Part shown: positions 8,250 through 16,601 of the stretch, in pieces
Layout: every line of letters begins with the position of its first letter
Position numbering within the stretch: the first letter of the stretch is position 1
Source: Lentilactobacillus kisonensis DSM 19906 = JCM 15041
Lineage (GTDB): Bacteria; Bacillota; Bacilli; Lactobacillales; Lactobacillaceae
Length of the DNA stretch: 48,036 nt
Direction: 5' to 3'
Assembly (NCBI RefSeq): GCF_001434135.1
Contig: NZ_AZEB01000022.1
Coordinates: forward strand, 1 to 48,036
Notes under the pieces: model-generated
Database searches by the model: none
What the model was told of the DNA's origin: nothing
What the model saw: only the letters and a program-made list of their open reading frames with translations
Program-made: the position numbers and the translations under genes

Positions 8250-8933
8250 ATGGCTAAAATTAAAAACGTTGGCATTCTGGGTGCCGGAAAAGTTGGGATT
8301 GTCCTAGCTCAACTTGCTTTAGCTGCTGGCTATAACGTGAGAATCTCAGGCTCTGGATCGGTTCAAAAAATCGCCTTGACGATCGAAACCCTGGTTCCAG
8401 GGGCAACACCAGCAACTAATCAAGGCGTTGTTAGTAAAAGTGATTTAGTCATTTTGGCAATTCCCCTTAGTCGTTATAAAAATATTAAGCCCAAGCTGCT
8501 TAAAGGCAAGCTGGTAATTGATGCGATGAACTATTGGTGGGAAACCGACGGCATTCGTGAAGAAGTGTTAGATCCGTCATCAACCTCTAGTGAACAAGTG
8601 CAAAACTATTTCAATAAGAGTACCGTTGTAAAGACGTTTAATCACATGGGTTACCATAATCTGCAAGAAGAGGCGCGACCAGTTGGTGCTGAGAATCGCA
8701 AGGCATTGTTCGTGACTGGTGATAATAAGGAAGCGGTCGATGAGATTGCGGCGTTTGTGGACACCATGGGATTTGATACGGTTGTTCACTATAATCTTGC
8801 AGATGGGATTATGACTGAACCCGGTAGTGAATTGTTTGGGGCCAGTTTGACCAAACCAGATTTACAGAATGTGATTGATCATTTTGATGAAACTGAATTT
8901 GGAAAGAAGATTAAGGCGGGGAAGAGTGCTTAG
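8250..8933 (+). CDS. NAD(P)-binding reductase, F420-dependent NADP oxidoreductase-like
   Basis: 227 aa with an N-terminal Rossmann fold (VGILGAGKVGIVLAQLALAAGYNV) and the later VIDAMNYW and VKTFNHMGYH motifs of the NADP oxidoreductase coenzyme-F420-dependent family. Lactobacilli lack F420, so these members act as NAD(P)-dependent reductases of unknown substrate. SD GAGGAGGG lies in the end of the LLM gene, and ATG 8250 follows that gene's full-length stop by two bases, which points to coupled expression and perhaps a shared redox function. A terminator follows at 8947. Confidence 0.78.
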   Translation: MAKIKNVGILGAGKVGIVLAQLALAAGYNVRISGSGSVQKIALTIETLVPGATPATNQGVVSKSDLVILAIPLSRYKNIKPKLLKGKLVIDAMNYWWETDGIREEVLDPSSTSSEQVQNYFNKSTVVKTFNHMGYHNLQEEARPVGAENRKALFVTGDNKEAVDEIAAFVDTMGFDTVVHYNLADGIMTEPGSELFGASLTKPDLQNVIDHFDETEFGKKIKAGKSA

Positions 8934-8946
8934 TTTTCCGTTAATA

Positions 8947-8992
8947 AAAACAGCTTTAGCCATGGTGATTGATTGGCTGAAGCTGTTTTTTG
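8947..8992 (+). terminator. Intrinsic terminator
   Basis: AAAACAGCTTTAGCCA / TGGCTGAAGCTGTTTT stem with T-run, 14 bases after the reductase stop. Confidence 0.88.
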
Positions 8993-9038
8993 ATATTTGA
9001 TTGAGTGAAATTAGAGGTTGATTCTCGGCGGCATGGAT

Positions 9039-9157
9039 GAGGACTACTCCGCAAAGCAGAGATCTGCACGTAAGCACCTCTACCAAAAATCCCAGAACCG
9101 GGGATTTCCGGTGGAGGAGACTTACACTCCGATCTCTAAGCGCTTTACTCCGCTCAC
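9039..9157 (-). repeat. Palindromic intergenic repeat, copy C1 (tandem array)
   Basis: Reverse-orientation copy ending CCGCTCAC. Left end GAGGACTACTCCGCAAAGC is slightly diverged. Apex AAATCCC-AGAACCG-GGGATTT. One of three head-to-tail copies separated by 4 bases. Confidence 0.82.
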
Positions 9158-9161
9158 TTAT

Positions 9162-9280
9162 TAGGACAGCTGCGCAAAGCAGAGATCTGCGCGTAAGCAC
9201 CTCTACCAAAAATCCCAGAACCGGGGATTTCCGGTAGAGGAGACTTACACTCCGATCTCTAAACGCTTTGCTCCGCTCAC
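9162..9280 (-). repeat. Palindromic intergenic repeat, copy C2 (tandem array)
   Basis: TAGGACAGCTGCGCAAAGC to CTCCGCTCAC. Mid-stem CCTCTACC pairs with GGTAGAGG. Nearly identical to C1, differing at scattered positions including the repaired pairing of the mid-stem. Confidence 0.88.
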
Positions 9281-9284
9281 TTAT

Positions 9285-9405
9285 TAGGACAGCTGCGCAA
9301 AGCAGAAACTTCCACATAAGCACCTCTAACAAAAATCCCCAAAAACCAGGGATTTCTGTTAGAGGAGACTTATGTTCCAGTTTCTAAACGCTTTGCTCTG
9401 CTCAC
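9285..9405 (-). repeat. Palindromic intergenic repeat, copy C3 (tandem array)
   Basis: TAGGACAGCTGCGCAAAGC to GCTCTGCTCAC. Mid-stem CCTCTAACA pairs with TGTTAGAGG, unlike C1 and C2. Abuts the stop codon of the leftward NmrA-like gene at 9407. Confidence 0.88.
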
Positions 9406-9406
9406 T

Positions 9407-10048
9407 TTAATAAAAGCTCGGTTTCGTCCACTCCGTGTTAGGCTCACCAATTCCCAGGCTTTCATGGTGGTAATCTTGTTTACCAGTTAAGAGGTCAGCG
9501 GCAAACTTAGCCACTGCTTCCCGAGAAATTTGGGCATCCTTAAATGGTTCGCCCTTCTTGGTAACGTTAACTTCTGTCTTGGTTGGGTCGTTATAGAGCC
9601 AGGTCGTCCGCAAAATCACGTAGTTTAAGTCAGAATTTTCAATCGCGTTAACTGTGTCAACGTAATTAGTCTTCCAAACGAGCCCGGTGTGTTCGCGGTA
9701 CCAAGCCTGGAATGGACCAGCAACTTCCTTGTAGACGTCTGGTATGGACATTGCGATGAACCGCTTGACACCACTATCGTCTAACGTCTTAATGAGTGGT
9801 TGTATAATATCAGGGCTTGTAACCAGTGCAAGGAATACAGCATCTGCACCAGCAAAAGCCTTCTTCAACGCATCGGTATCCTTTAAGTCACCGTCAACTA
9901 AGCTCACCCGATCACCAGCAAACTTGCTTAATCGTTTGTCGGCGTTGTGACCAAATAAAACAAGGTCCGCATCACTATGATCTAATAAACGTTGTGCTGT
10001 TAATTGACCAATTTGACCGGTTGCTGCTAAAACGACATACTTTGTCAT
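9407..10048 (-). CDS. NmrA/atypical SDR-type NAD(P)-binding protein
   Basis: 213 aa. The N-terminal glycine motif VVLAATGQIGQLTAQRLLDH, the DGDLKD acidic segment and YVILRTTWLYND fit atypical short-chain dehydrogenases of the NmrA/SDR_a5 group (quinone-oxidoreductase or sensor-like). ATG 10048 is 8 bases after AAGGGTGG; an in-frame GTG four codons upstream overlaps that SD. It is last in the leftward run aldo/keto reductase - alcohol dehydrogenase - this gene, with 21 bases separating it from the dehydrogenase. Substrate unknown; the context suggests carbonyl or quinone detoxification. Confidence 0.8.
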   Translation of the reverse strand: MTKYVVLAATGQIGQLTAQRLLDHSDADLVLFGHNADKRLSKFAGDRVSLVDGDLKDTDALKKAFAGADAVFLALVTSPDIIQPLIKTLDDSGVKRFIAMSIPDVYKEVAGPFQAWYREHTGLVWKTNYVDTVNAIENSDLNYVILRTTWLYNDPTKTEVNVTKKGEPFKDAQISREAVAKFAADLLTGKQDYHHESLGIGEPNTEWTKPSFY

Positions 10049-10069
10049 AAATTTTACCACCCTTATTGA

Positions 10070-11107
10070 TTATTTAATGATTAATAACGATTTAATTGCT
10101 TCACGATTGCTCATTGCCTCATAGGCGTCTTCAATATGATCAAGGTCGAAGGTCTTGGTGAAGACTTTTCCCGAATTAATTTTGCCATCAAGGACTGCTT
10201 GTAACAGAATTTCCTTGTCCGGCTTAGTAACTGAGGCAATCCCACCTCGCAGGCCAATATTTTTCCAGAACAATTGGTTGGACTTGGGCTCAGTTTGCGG
10301 AACGCCAACTCGGCCAATGACGGCACCAGGACGGGCAATTTGGCCAGCCTGCTCAATAGCGCTAGTAGCCCCGACACATTCAAGAACTGCATCGGCGCCG
10401 GCATTTTCTTTAGTTAGGGCTAAGACATCTGTAACGGCCTGGTCGCCCTTAGTTGAAACGATATCTGTGGCGCCAAATTGTTTTCCTAATTCAGCTCGGT
10501 CTTCGTGGTGACTTAATAGGATAATCTTTTCTGCACCTAGTAGTTTGGCACCAATGACGCCACAGAGGCCCACGGCACCATCGCCGATGACAGCCACGGT
10601 TGCGCCTGTTTTGATTTCGGCGTTTTTGGCTGCGTGAAAGCCGGTTGCCATGACATCAGACAAGGTTTGCAGGGATGCAAGTTGCTCGTCTGTGTAATCT
10701 TCAGGCTTACCCGGTATCTTGACAAGGCCGGAATTAGCTGGTTCGTACTTCATAAACTCAGCCTGATAGCCACCGTTGCCACCGGGCTTTTGGTTAAGGC
10801 AGTTACCCTCAAACCCGTTTAAACAGGCAACACAATGACCACAACCATGGGTGAATGGCACGACGACAAAGTCACCTGGATGAAAGTTGTGTACATCAGG
10901 GCTAACTTCTTCAATGACGCCAATTGCTTCATGGCCTACCAGTGAATTAGCGGTGCGTTCGGTGATTCCTCGGTACCACCACAGATCAGAACCACAGACG
11001 CTGGCCCGGACGACGTGGATCAACGCCTGATTGTCACCATCAATCTGGGGTTTTGGCACTTCCTGGATTTCAACTTGACCAGGTTTAATAAAGACGGCTG
11101 CTTTCAT
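10070..11107 (-). CDS. Zinc-dependent alcohol dehydrogenase (MDR family)
   Basis: 345-aa medium-chain dehydrogenase. Catalytic zinc ligand Cys38 lies in ASVCGSDLWWYRG, followed by GHEAIGVIEE. Structural zinc cysteines are in HGCGHCVACLNGFEGNC near residues 90-105. The NAD(P) Rossmann motif VAVIGDGAVGLCGVIGAKLLG is near 170. SD AAGGAGGAG precedes ATG 11107. It sits 11 bases after the end of the aldo/keto reductase and 21 bases before the NmrA-like gene, so the three form an operon divergent from a LysR regulator. Physiological alcohol or aldehyde unknown. Confidence 0.9.
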   Translation of the reverse strand: MKAAVFIKPGQVEIQEVPKPQIDGDNQALIHVVRASVCGSDLWWYRGITERTANSLVGHEAIGVIEEVSPDVHNFHPGDFVVVPFTHGCGHCVACLNGFEGNCLNQKPGGNGGYQAEFMKYEPANSGLVKIPGKPEDYTDEQLASLQTLSDVMATGFHAAKNAEIKTGATVAVIGDGAVGLCGVIGAKLLGAEKIILLSHHEDRAELGKQFGATDIVSTKGDQAVTDVLALTKENAGADAVLECVGATSAIEQAGQIARPGAVIGRVGVPQTEPKSNQLFWKNIGLRGGIASVTKPDKEILLQAVLDGKINSGKVFTKTFDLDHIEDAYEAMSNREAIKSLLIIK

Positions 11108-11118
11108 TTTTCTCCTCC

Positions 11119-11979
11119 TTAATTACGCAATGCTTTTAAACTTTGACCAAAGATGCTTTCGATGGCAGCAGGGTCGCGATGATCAAAGAATTGACTTTCG
11201 TTCTTGTCGAGGCTGCTCATCAGCTTCATATCATCATCATCGAGGTTAAAGTCAAAAACATTAAAGTTTTCTGCCATGCGGGCTTTATGAACGGATTTTG
11301 GAATAACCACAATTCCGCGTTGCATTAACCAGCGTAAGATAACTTGGCCATTTGCTTTACCATATTTCTGACCAATCTTGGCAATGGTTTCGTTGGTGAA
11401 AATATCGTGTTTGCCTTCTGCGAATGGTGCCCAAGCTTCTACTTGAATGTTTTGCTTTTTAGCAAATTAAACGGCATCATGTTCCTGGAACCATGGTGAA
11501 ACTTCGATTTGATTCATTGCTGGCTTAACGTCTGACATTAATTCTAAGTTCATCAATTGGTCGGGAGCAAAGTTAGAAACGCCAATTGACTTAATCTTAC
11601 CAGCCTTTTGGGCTTCAATCAGCGCCCGCCAAGCACCAGCAATGTCGCCATATGGCTGATGAAGTAAGTAGAGGTCGATATAATCCAGGCCCAACTTGTT
11701 CAGAGAATCATCAATTCCTTGCTTTGCCTTTTCATAGGTAAAATGATCCACCCATAATTTGGATGTGACAAAGATGTCGTCCCGATCAACGCTGCTATTA
11801 TTGATTGCTTTGCCAACCGCTTCTTCGTTTGCGTAAGCGGCAGCGGTGTCAATCAACCGATAACCGGTATCCAGTGCATCACTAACGGCTTCTTCAGCGA
11901 CGTTTAAATCAGGAACCTGAAAGACACCGAATCCAAGTTGGGGCATTTTATGACCATCATTTAAAGTTACGTATTGCAT
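11119..11979 (-). pseudogene. Aldo/keto reductase with in-frame stop
   Basis: Reads as a complete 286-codon aldo/keto reductase (DTAAAYANEEAVGKAI, LLHQPYGDIAGAWRAL, KIKSIGVSNFAPDQL; C-terminal IVVIPKSVHKARMAEN). Codon 171 is TAA (11469-11467). The frame resumes straight after as FAKKQNIQVEAWAPFAEGKH and runs to the normal end, so a single substitution, probably of a Glu or Lys codon, broke the gene. Family enzymes reduce carbonyls with NADPH. SD AAGGAG precedes ATG 11979. If only the N-terminal 170 residues are made, the barrel is incomplete and inactive. Downstream genes keep good SDs and may still be expressed. Confidence 0.88.
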
Positions 11980-12122
11980 GATTAAAATCTCCTTGCTATA
12001 AGTTTCAAATTAACATTATTTATCTATCAACGATTCCTAGTATACGTTGAGGCTCTGCGGAAGAAAATTACCAATTAAGTATGTTACTATACAGTTAATG
12101 CATAGCAAAGGGAGGGTTCGAT

Positions 12123-13001
12123 TTGGCTGTCAATTTAGAGTTGCTGGAAGAACTTGTCGCTTTTCAACGATACGGAACGCTTAGCGCAACTGCTGAGCAT
12201 TTAATGATCACGCAACCAACGGTCACTCGAGGGATGAAGCGACTTGAACAGGAGCTAGGGGTGACTTTGTTTGATCGTCAGGTTAGCAACCGGATCAAGC
12301 TTAATGAGACTGGCATATTAGCTGCCAGAGAAGCCGAGAAGTTGCTAAAAGCAGAAAATAACTTCACGGACAAAGTTCTTAATTATGATCGGTTGAAGAA
12401 TGAGATTGCAGTTGCTTCAGTGGCTCCGGGACCAACTGGATTCTTGGAACAGATCAAGGGTAGGATTAACGCTGAGCTAATTATTACTCATCAAACTATT
12501 AATCCTGATAATGTCATTGGTGATTTGCAAAATTTCAAAGAAAAGCTCATTTTTACCAATCAAGAAATTGTGACTGATGATATTGAATCTATGTATGTCG
12601 GGATCGAGTATCTAGGAGTTGGGCTTGATAGCTTTAATCCGTTGTCACAGCAGAAACGACTTAAATTTAAAGATTTAGCTGGGTTGAGTTTCATCGTTGT
12701 TCAAGATATTGGCCCTTGGCGTCAAGTGGTCGAAGATAATATTCCAGATGCGTCATTTCTCTATCAAGAGAATCTTAGTGCAATGAGTAAAATTAGTGAG
12801 TATTCAAACTTTCCGTTTTTCTTTTCAAATTTAAGTCAAGAAGCTCCCACCACCATCAATCGCTTTGGCAAGGGGAATCGGAATGCACTTCAAATTGATG
12901 ATCCGCAGAATAAAATGGTGTTTTATGGCACTTATTTAAAGCGTGAACGACCTGTTGTTCAGCCGATTCTCAAGGAAATTGTTAAGGATTGGCCCAAATA
13001 A
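12123..13001 (+). CDS. LysR-family transcriptional regulator
   Basis: 292 aa with N-terminal winged HTH (FQRYGTLSATAEHLMITQPT, then VTRGMKRLEQELGVTLFDR) and a shorter effector-binding domain. Start is TTG 12123 with AAAGGGAGGG upstream. It is transcribed away from the aldo/keto reductase - alcohol dehydrogenase - NmrA operon, with 143 bp between, the usual arrangement for a LysR activator and its target. The ligand is unknown. A strong terminator follows at 13055. Confidence 0.88.
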   Translation: MAVNLELLEELVAFQRYGTLSATAEHLMITQPTVTRGMKRLEQELGVTLFDRQVSNRIKLNETGILAAREAEKLLKAENNFTDKVLNYDRLKNEIAVASVAPGPTGFLEQIKGRINAELIITHQTINPDNVIGDLQNFKEKLIFTNQEIVTDDIESMYVGIEYLGVGLDSFNPLSQQKRLKFKDLAGLSFIVVQDIGPWRQVVEDNIPDASFLYQENLSAMSKISEYSNFPFFFSNLSQEAPTTINRFGKGNRNALQIDDPQNKMVFYGTYLKRERPVVQPILKEIVKDWPK

Positions 13002-13054
13002 AGCCTACTTTGTAGAAACGGGCCATTTAAACCAGCTTTCTTCGCTTAACCCAA

Positions 13055-13099
13055 AAATAAGTACTGATACGCAAAGCCCGCATATCAGTACTTATTTTT
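13055..13099 (+). terminator. Intrinsic terminator after the LysR gene
   Basis: 15-bp perfect stem AAATAAGTACTGATA / TATCAGTACTTATTT with 13-base loop, followed by T-run; A-run on the other side may also serve the opposite strand. Confidence 0.88.
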
Positions 13100-13169
13100 T
13101 TAATTAATGCTCAAAAGCTAAACGGCTTAAAGGGCACTCTAAAACGTGCTTCATCCAACTGACGCTAAC

Positions 13170-13229
13170 AATATAACAAGGGCCATCAATAATCCCAAAA
13201 CCAGGATTATTGATGGCCCTTGTTATATT
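13170..13229 (-). repeat. 26-bp perfect hairpin after gnd, repeat-family apex
   Basis: Arms 13170-13195 and 13204-13229 are perfectly complementary over 26 bp with an 8-base loop. On the minus strand the tip is AATCC-TGGTTTTG-GGATT, the apex of the dispersed repeat family, but the family's outer arms are absent. No T-run follows, so it is an unusual terminator or an mRNA 3'-end protector for gnd. Confidence 0.8.
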
Positions 13230-13257
13230 AACGCGTCAAACCGTTGGGTTCAGCACT

Positions 13258-14691
13258 CTATTGTTCTTCATACCAAGTATAATGGAAGTTTCCTGGGCGG
13301 TCGACACGTTCGTATGTGTGAGCACCGAAGTAGTCACGTTGTGCTTGCAATAGGTTTGCAGGAACAACTTCTGAACGATATGAATCGTAGTAAGAAACGG
13401 CAGCAGCTAATGATGGTACTGGAACGCCGGCCTTTGTAGCAAGCGCAACAACGTCACGAGCTGATTCTTGATACTTCTTGCAGATATCAGTGAAGTAAGG
13501 GTCAAGCAGTAAGTTTTGAAGTGCTGGGTTCTTGTCGTAAGCATCGGTGATGTTTTGCAAGAAACGAGCTCGGATGATACAACCGGCACGCCAAATCTTA
13601 GCCATTTCGCCTAACTTGATGTCCCACTTGTATTGGTCTGAAGCGGCCTTTAATTGGTCAAAGCCTTGGGCATAACTCATAACCTTACCAAAGTAGAGGG
13701 CTTCACGGACTTTTTCAACGATTTCTTTCTTGTTAAAGTCGATGTCAGCTTTAGGCTTTGGAAGTACCTTAGAAGCTGCAACCCGGTCTTTCTTGAACAT
13801 TGAAATGAATCGAGCATAAACGGCTTCGGTAATAACTGATTGATCGATACCGATTTCAAGAGCATCTTGTGAACTCCACTTACCAGTACCCTTGTTAGCA
13901 CCACGGTCAAGGATCATATCAACGATTGGCTTGCTCTTGTCATCGCCAAGGTCATCTTTGTGAGTCAAGATATCAGCGGTAATTTCGATCAAGTAACTGT
14001 CAAGTTCACCCTTGTTCCAGTCCTTATAAATGTCAGCTAATTCGTCAACATTGTAACCAGCGAGGTTTCTTAAAATGTTGTAACTTTCATCGATTAACTC
14101 TTCATCACCATATTCGATACCATTGTGGACCATCTTTACGTAATGACCAGCACCGTTAGGGCCGATGTAAGTAACACATGGTTCGCCATCGGCAGGAGCC
14201 TTGGCAGCAATTTGCTTAAGAATTGGTTCTACCAAGTCATAAGCTTCTTTTTGGCCACCTGGCATAAGTGAAGGACCTTGTAAGGCACCAAGTTCACCAC
14301 CAGAAACACCCATGCCGATAAAGTTGATTCCTGATTTATCAAGACGGGCATTACGAGCCATCGTATCGTGGAAGTTTGTGTTACCACCATCAATTAAAAC
14401 ATCACCCTTATCGAGTAATGGCAATAATTCATCAATCACAGCATCGGTTGGTTTTCCAGCTTTAACCATCATGACAATTCGACGAGGGGTTTCAAGAGAC
14501 TTAACGAAGTCCTCGATTGTATAACTAGGAACAAGTTTCTTGTCCCCATGATCCTTCATAACTTCTTCAGTCTTGGCACCGGTACGGTTGAAGATACCAA
14601 CGGTGTAACCGCGGCTTTCGATGTTAAGGGCTAAGTTCTTGCCCATAACGGCCATACCAACAACACCAATGTTTGCTTTTTGATCAGACAT
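13258..14691 (-). CDS. gnd: 6-phosphogluconate dehydrogenase, decarboxylating
   Basis: 477 aa, full length. Converts 6-phosphogluconate to ribulose-5-phosphate and CO2 with NADP+ (or NAD+), feeding xylulose-5-phosphate to phosphoketolase. N-terminal Rossmann domain has [20 protein letters not shown]. The substrate signature [21 protein letters not shown] starts near residue 127, and catalytic Lys and Asn lie in [14 protein letters not shown] near 183. The helical C-terminal domain ends with HYTWYEEQ. It lies 167 bp downstream of zwf on the same strand, and the gap carries an inverted repeat (14767-14802) and a possible own promoter. An unusual 26-bp hairpin follows the stop. Confidence 0.97.
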   Translation of the reverse strand: MSDQKANIGVVGMAVMGKNLALNIESRGYTVGIFNRTGAKTEEVMKDHGDKKLVPSYTIEDFVKSLETPRRIVMMVKAGKPTDAVIDELLPLLDKGDVLIDGGNTNFHDTMARNARLDKSGINFIGMGVSGGELGALQGPSLMPGGQKEAYDLVEPILKQIAAKAPADGEPCVTYIGPNGAGHYVKMVHNGIEYGDEELIDESYNILRNLAGYNVDELADIYKDWNKGELDSYLIEITADILTHKDDLGDDKSKPIVDMILDRGANKGTGKWSSQDALEIGIDQSVITEAVYARFISMFKKDRVAASKVLPKPKADIDFNKKEIVEKVREALYFGKVMSYAQGFDQLKAASDQYKWDIKLGEMAKIWRAGCIIRARFLQNITDAYDKNPALQNLLLDPYFTDICKKYQESARDVVALATKAGVPVPSLAAAVSYYDSYRSEVVPANLLQAQRDYFGAHTYERVDRPGNFHYTWYEEQ

Positions 14692-14766
14692 TTAAAAACC
14701 ATCCTTTTCTTTTAAGAATTACTACATCTTACTACATCGTTAGTTTACCATCTCACAAGTATAAAG

Positions 14767-14802
14767 TGAACAAAAAGCCACGTTATAATAGGAATTTGTT
14801 CA
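14767..14802 (-). promoter_or_regulatory. Inverted repeat in the zwf-gnd gap
   Basis: TGAACAAA-N20-TTTGTTCA, with a TATAAT/ATTATA core between the arms, lies about 75-110 bases upstream of gnd. A second short palindrome (TGAAAATGCTTTTCA, 14841-14855) sits just after the zwf stop. Operator or promoter function is inferred only. Confidence 0.35.
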
Positions 14803-14858
14803 ATTAACATGAAAGATTGTGAAAATGATAAACGGAATTTTGAAAATGCTTTTCACAA

Positions 14859-16337
14859 CTACTTGTTCAGTTTATATACCCATTCTCTGTGATCACGGGC
14901 TAGCAACTCATCTGCTGAAACTGGGCCCATTGAGCCTGGAATGTAATTAGGGAACATTGGTTGTTGAATATCCCATACTCGCCGAATTTGGTCAACGAAT
15001 TTCCAAGCACTGGCAACTTCTGGCCAGCTAGCGAAGTTAGTGCCATCACCCTTCAAAACATCATGGATTAGACGTTCATAAGGTTGTGGTGTTTCCTTAG
15101 TCCGCTTAGAATCTTCAAGGAATTGTAGGTTAACTGGTTCCGTGTGGAAGCCTTGTTCACTGTTCTTAGCGTTAACCATCAATGAGAAGCCTTGGTTTGG
15201 TTCGATGAAGATCGTCAAAACGTTGGCATTCAAAGGTGTGCTGCCACTTTGTGGGAATGAGAAGATATCTACGAGCGGTTTCTTGAAGACAACGTCCACG
15301 CGGGTAAATTTGTCAGCCAATTTCTTACCAGTTCTAATGTAGAATGGGGTCCCTGACCAACGGTAGTTATCAAATAACAATTTGCCGGCAACAAAGGTTT
15401 CAGTGTTAGAATCCTTTGGCACACCGTCTTCTTGGCGATATTCCTTAGAATTGCCAACACCGCCATATTGGCCGCGAACAAAGTTGGTTGAAGCTTCGGC
15501 AACGTTGTAAACTCGTAAGCTACGTAGGGCCTTGACTTTTTCTTGTCGAATATCAGTATCCTTAAATGCAACCGGTTGCTCCATTGCAAGAAGGCTGACA
15601 ATTTGCATGATATGATTTTGAACCATGTCACGAAGGGCACCGGAGTTATCGTAATAGCCGGCCCGTTCTTCAACGCCAAGGTTTTCAGCTAAAGTAACCT
15701 GGATGTTGTCGATATATCGGTTATTCCAAAGGGCTTCGAAAATGGTGTTCCCAAAGCGGATGGCTTCGATGTTTTGGATCATTTCCTTACCTAAGTAATG
15801 GTCGATTCGGAAAATTTGGTTTTCTTCAAAAGCGGCACTCAACTCGTCGTTTAATTGTTTAGCTGAGTCGAAGTCACGGCCAAATGGTTTTTCAATAACT
15901 AAGCGGTTAAAGCCGCCGTTATCGGAAAGTAAGTGCTGGGTCTTCAAGTTCTTTGCAACAATGCCAAAGAAGTTTGGCGCCATTGAAATATAGAATACCC
16001 GGTTACCGCCCAGGCTGTATTTCTTATCAAGCTCTTCAGATTTTGCCTTTAAGTTAGCGTAGTGACTAACGTTAGTCACATCATGGGTTACAAAGTAGAA
16101 ATGGCTAGCAAATTCACTCACCATCTTCTTATTACTAGATTCTTTTGCTAAGGATTTTTCAACAATCTCTCGGTATTTTTCATCATCAATTTTGTGACGG
16201 GAAGTCCCAATCACAGCAAAGTGTTCGCGAATATTTCCCTTTTCGTAAAGCTTTAGCATTGCTGGATAAAGCTTACGGGTGGCAAGGTCACCAGTCGCTC
16301 CGAAGAGCACGATCAAAGAACGTCTTTCAGTTGGCAA
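14859..16337 (-). CDS. zwf: Glucose-6-phosphate 1-dehydrogenase
   Basis: About 492 aa. Oxidises glucose-6-phosphate to 6-phosphogluconolactone with NAD(P)+, the entry to the phosphoketolase pathway. Coenzyme fold begins LIVLFGATGDLATRKLYPAM. The active-site signature RIDHYLGKEMIQN is near residue 180, and EKPFGRDFDSA precedes it. Start chosen is TTG 16337, 8 bases after TAGGAG; an in-frame TTG six codons earlier (16355) would place the SD inside the gene. Same strand as gnd, which follows. -10 TATAAT (16408-16403) with an upstream TTTTGT at 17 bp is a likely promoter. Confidence 0.95.
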   Translation of the reverse strand: MPTERRSLIVLFGATGDLATRKLYPAMLKLYEKGNIREHFAVIGTSRHKIDDEKYREIVEKSLAKESSNKKMVSEFASHFYFVTHDVTNVSHYANLKAKSEELDKKYSLGGNRVFYISMAPNFFGIVAKNLKTQHLLSDNGGFNRLVIEKPFGRDFDSAKQLNDELSAAFEENQIFRIDHYLGKEMIQNIEAIRFGNTIFEALWNNRYIDNIQVTLAENLGVEERAGYYDNSGALRDMVQNHIMQIVSLLAMEQPVAFKDTDIRQEKVKALRSLRVYNVAEASTNFVRGQYGGVGNSKEYRQEDGVPKDSNTETFVAGKLLFDNYRWSGTPFYIRTGKKLADKFTRVDVVFKKPLVDIFSFPQSGSTPLNANVLTIFIEPNQGFSLMVNAKNSEQGFHTEPVNLQFLEDSKRTKETPQPYERLIHDVLKGDGTNFASWPEVASAWKFVDQIRRVWDIQQPMFPNYIPGSMGPVSADELLARDHREWVYKLNK

Positions 16338-16443
16338 AATGTTCACTCCTATCAATAAATTAACTAAGTAATCAGATATATTGTCTATACCAGTTCGCTA
16401 ACATTATATAACACAAATCTGCACAACAAAAGCGTATTACCGA

Positions 16444-16469
16444 TGTAAATGAATATTATTTTCATTACA
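16444..16469. promoter_or_regulatory. Near-palindrome between zwf and the secreted-protein gene
   Basis: A 26-base near-palindrome starting TGTAAATGAA and ending TTTTCATTACA lies 36 bases upstream of the zwf -10 region and 130 bases before the divergent gene. It looks like an operator for a dimeric regulator; it does not match cre (no central CG) or a good Rex site. Confidence 0.35.
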
Positions 16470-16563
16470 ATTTTTTTCAATAATTTCATGAAATTTACAG
16501 TCAGGGTTTATTAAGAAACCTATAAATGGGGTAAACATCTTAGCACTTTTTAAGCCGATCACT

Positions 16564-16569
16564 TATAAT
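16564..16569 (+). promoter_or_regulatory. -10 element of the secreted Ig-like protein gene
   Basis: TATAAT at 16564-16569, with TTAGCA at 16540-16545 as a possible -35 (18 bp), 33 bases before ATG 16602. Confidence 0.45.
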
Positions 16570-16601
16570 ATAGATTGCAAATTAAAGATTAGGAGTAAGT
16601 A

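Noticed and set aside
14841-14855. cre site TGAAAATGCTTTTCA near zwf
   Set aside because: Lacks the central CG required by the CcpA consensus.
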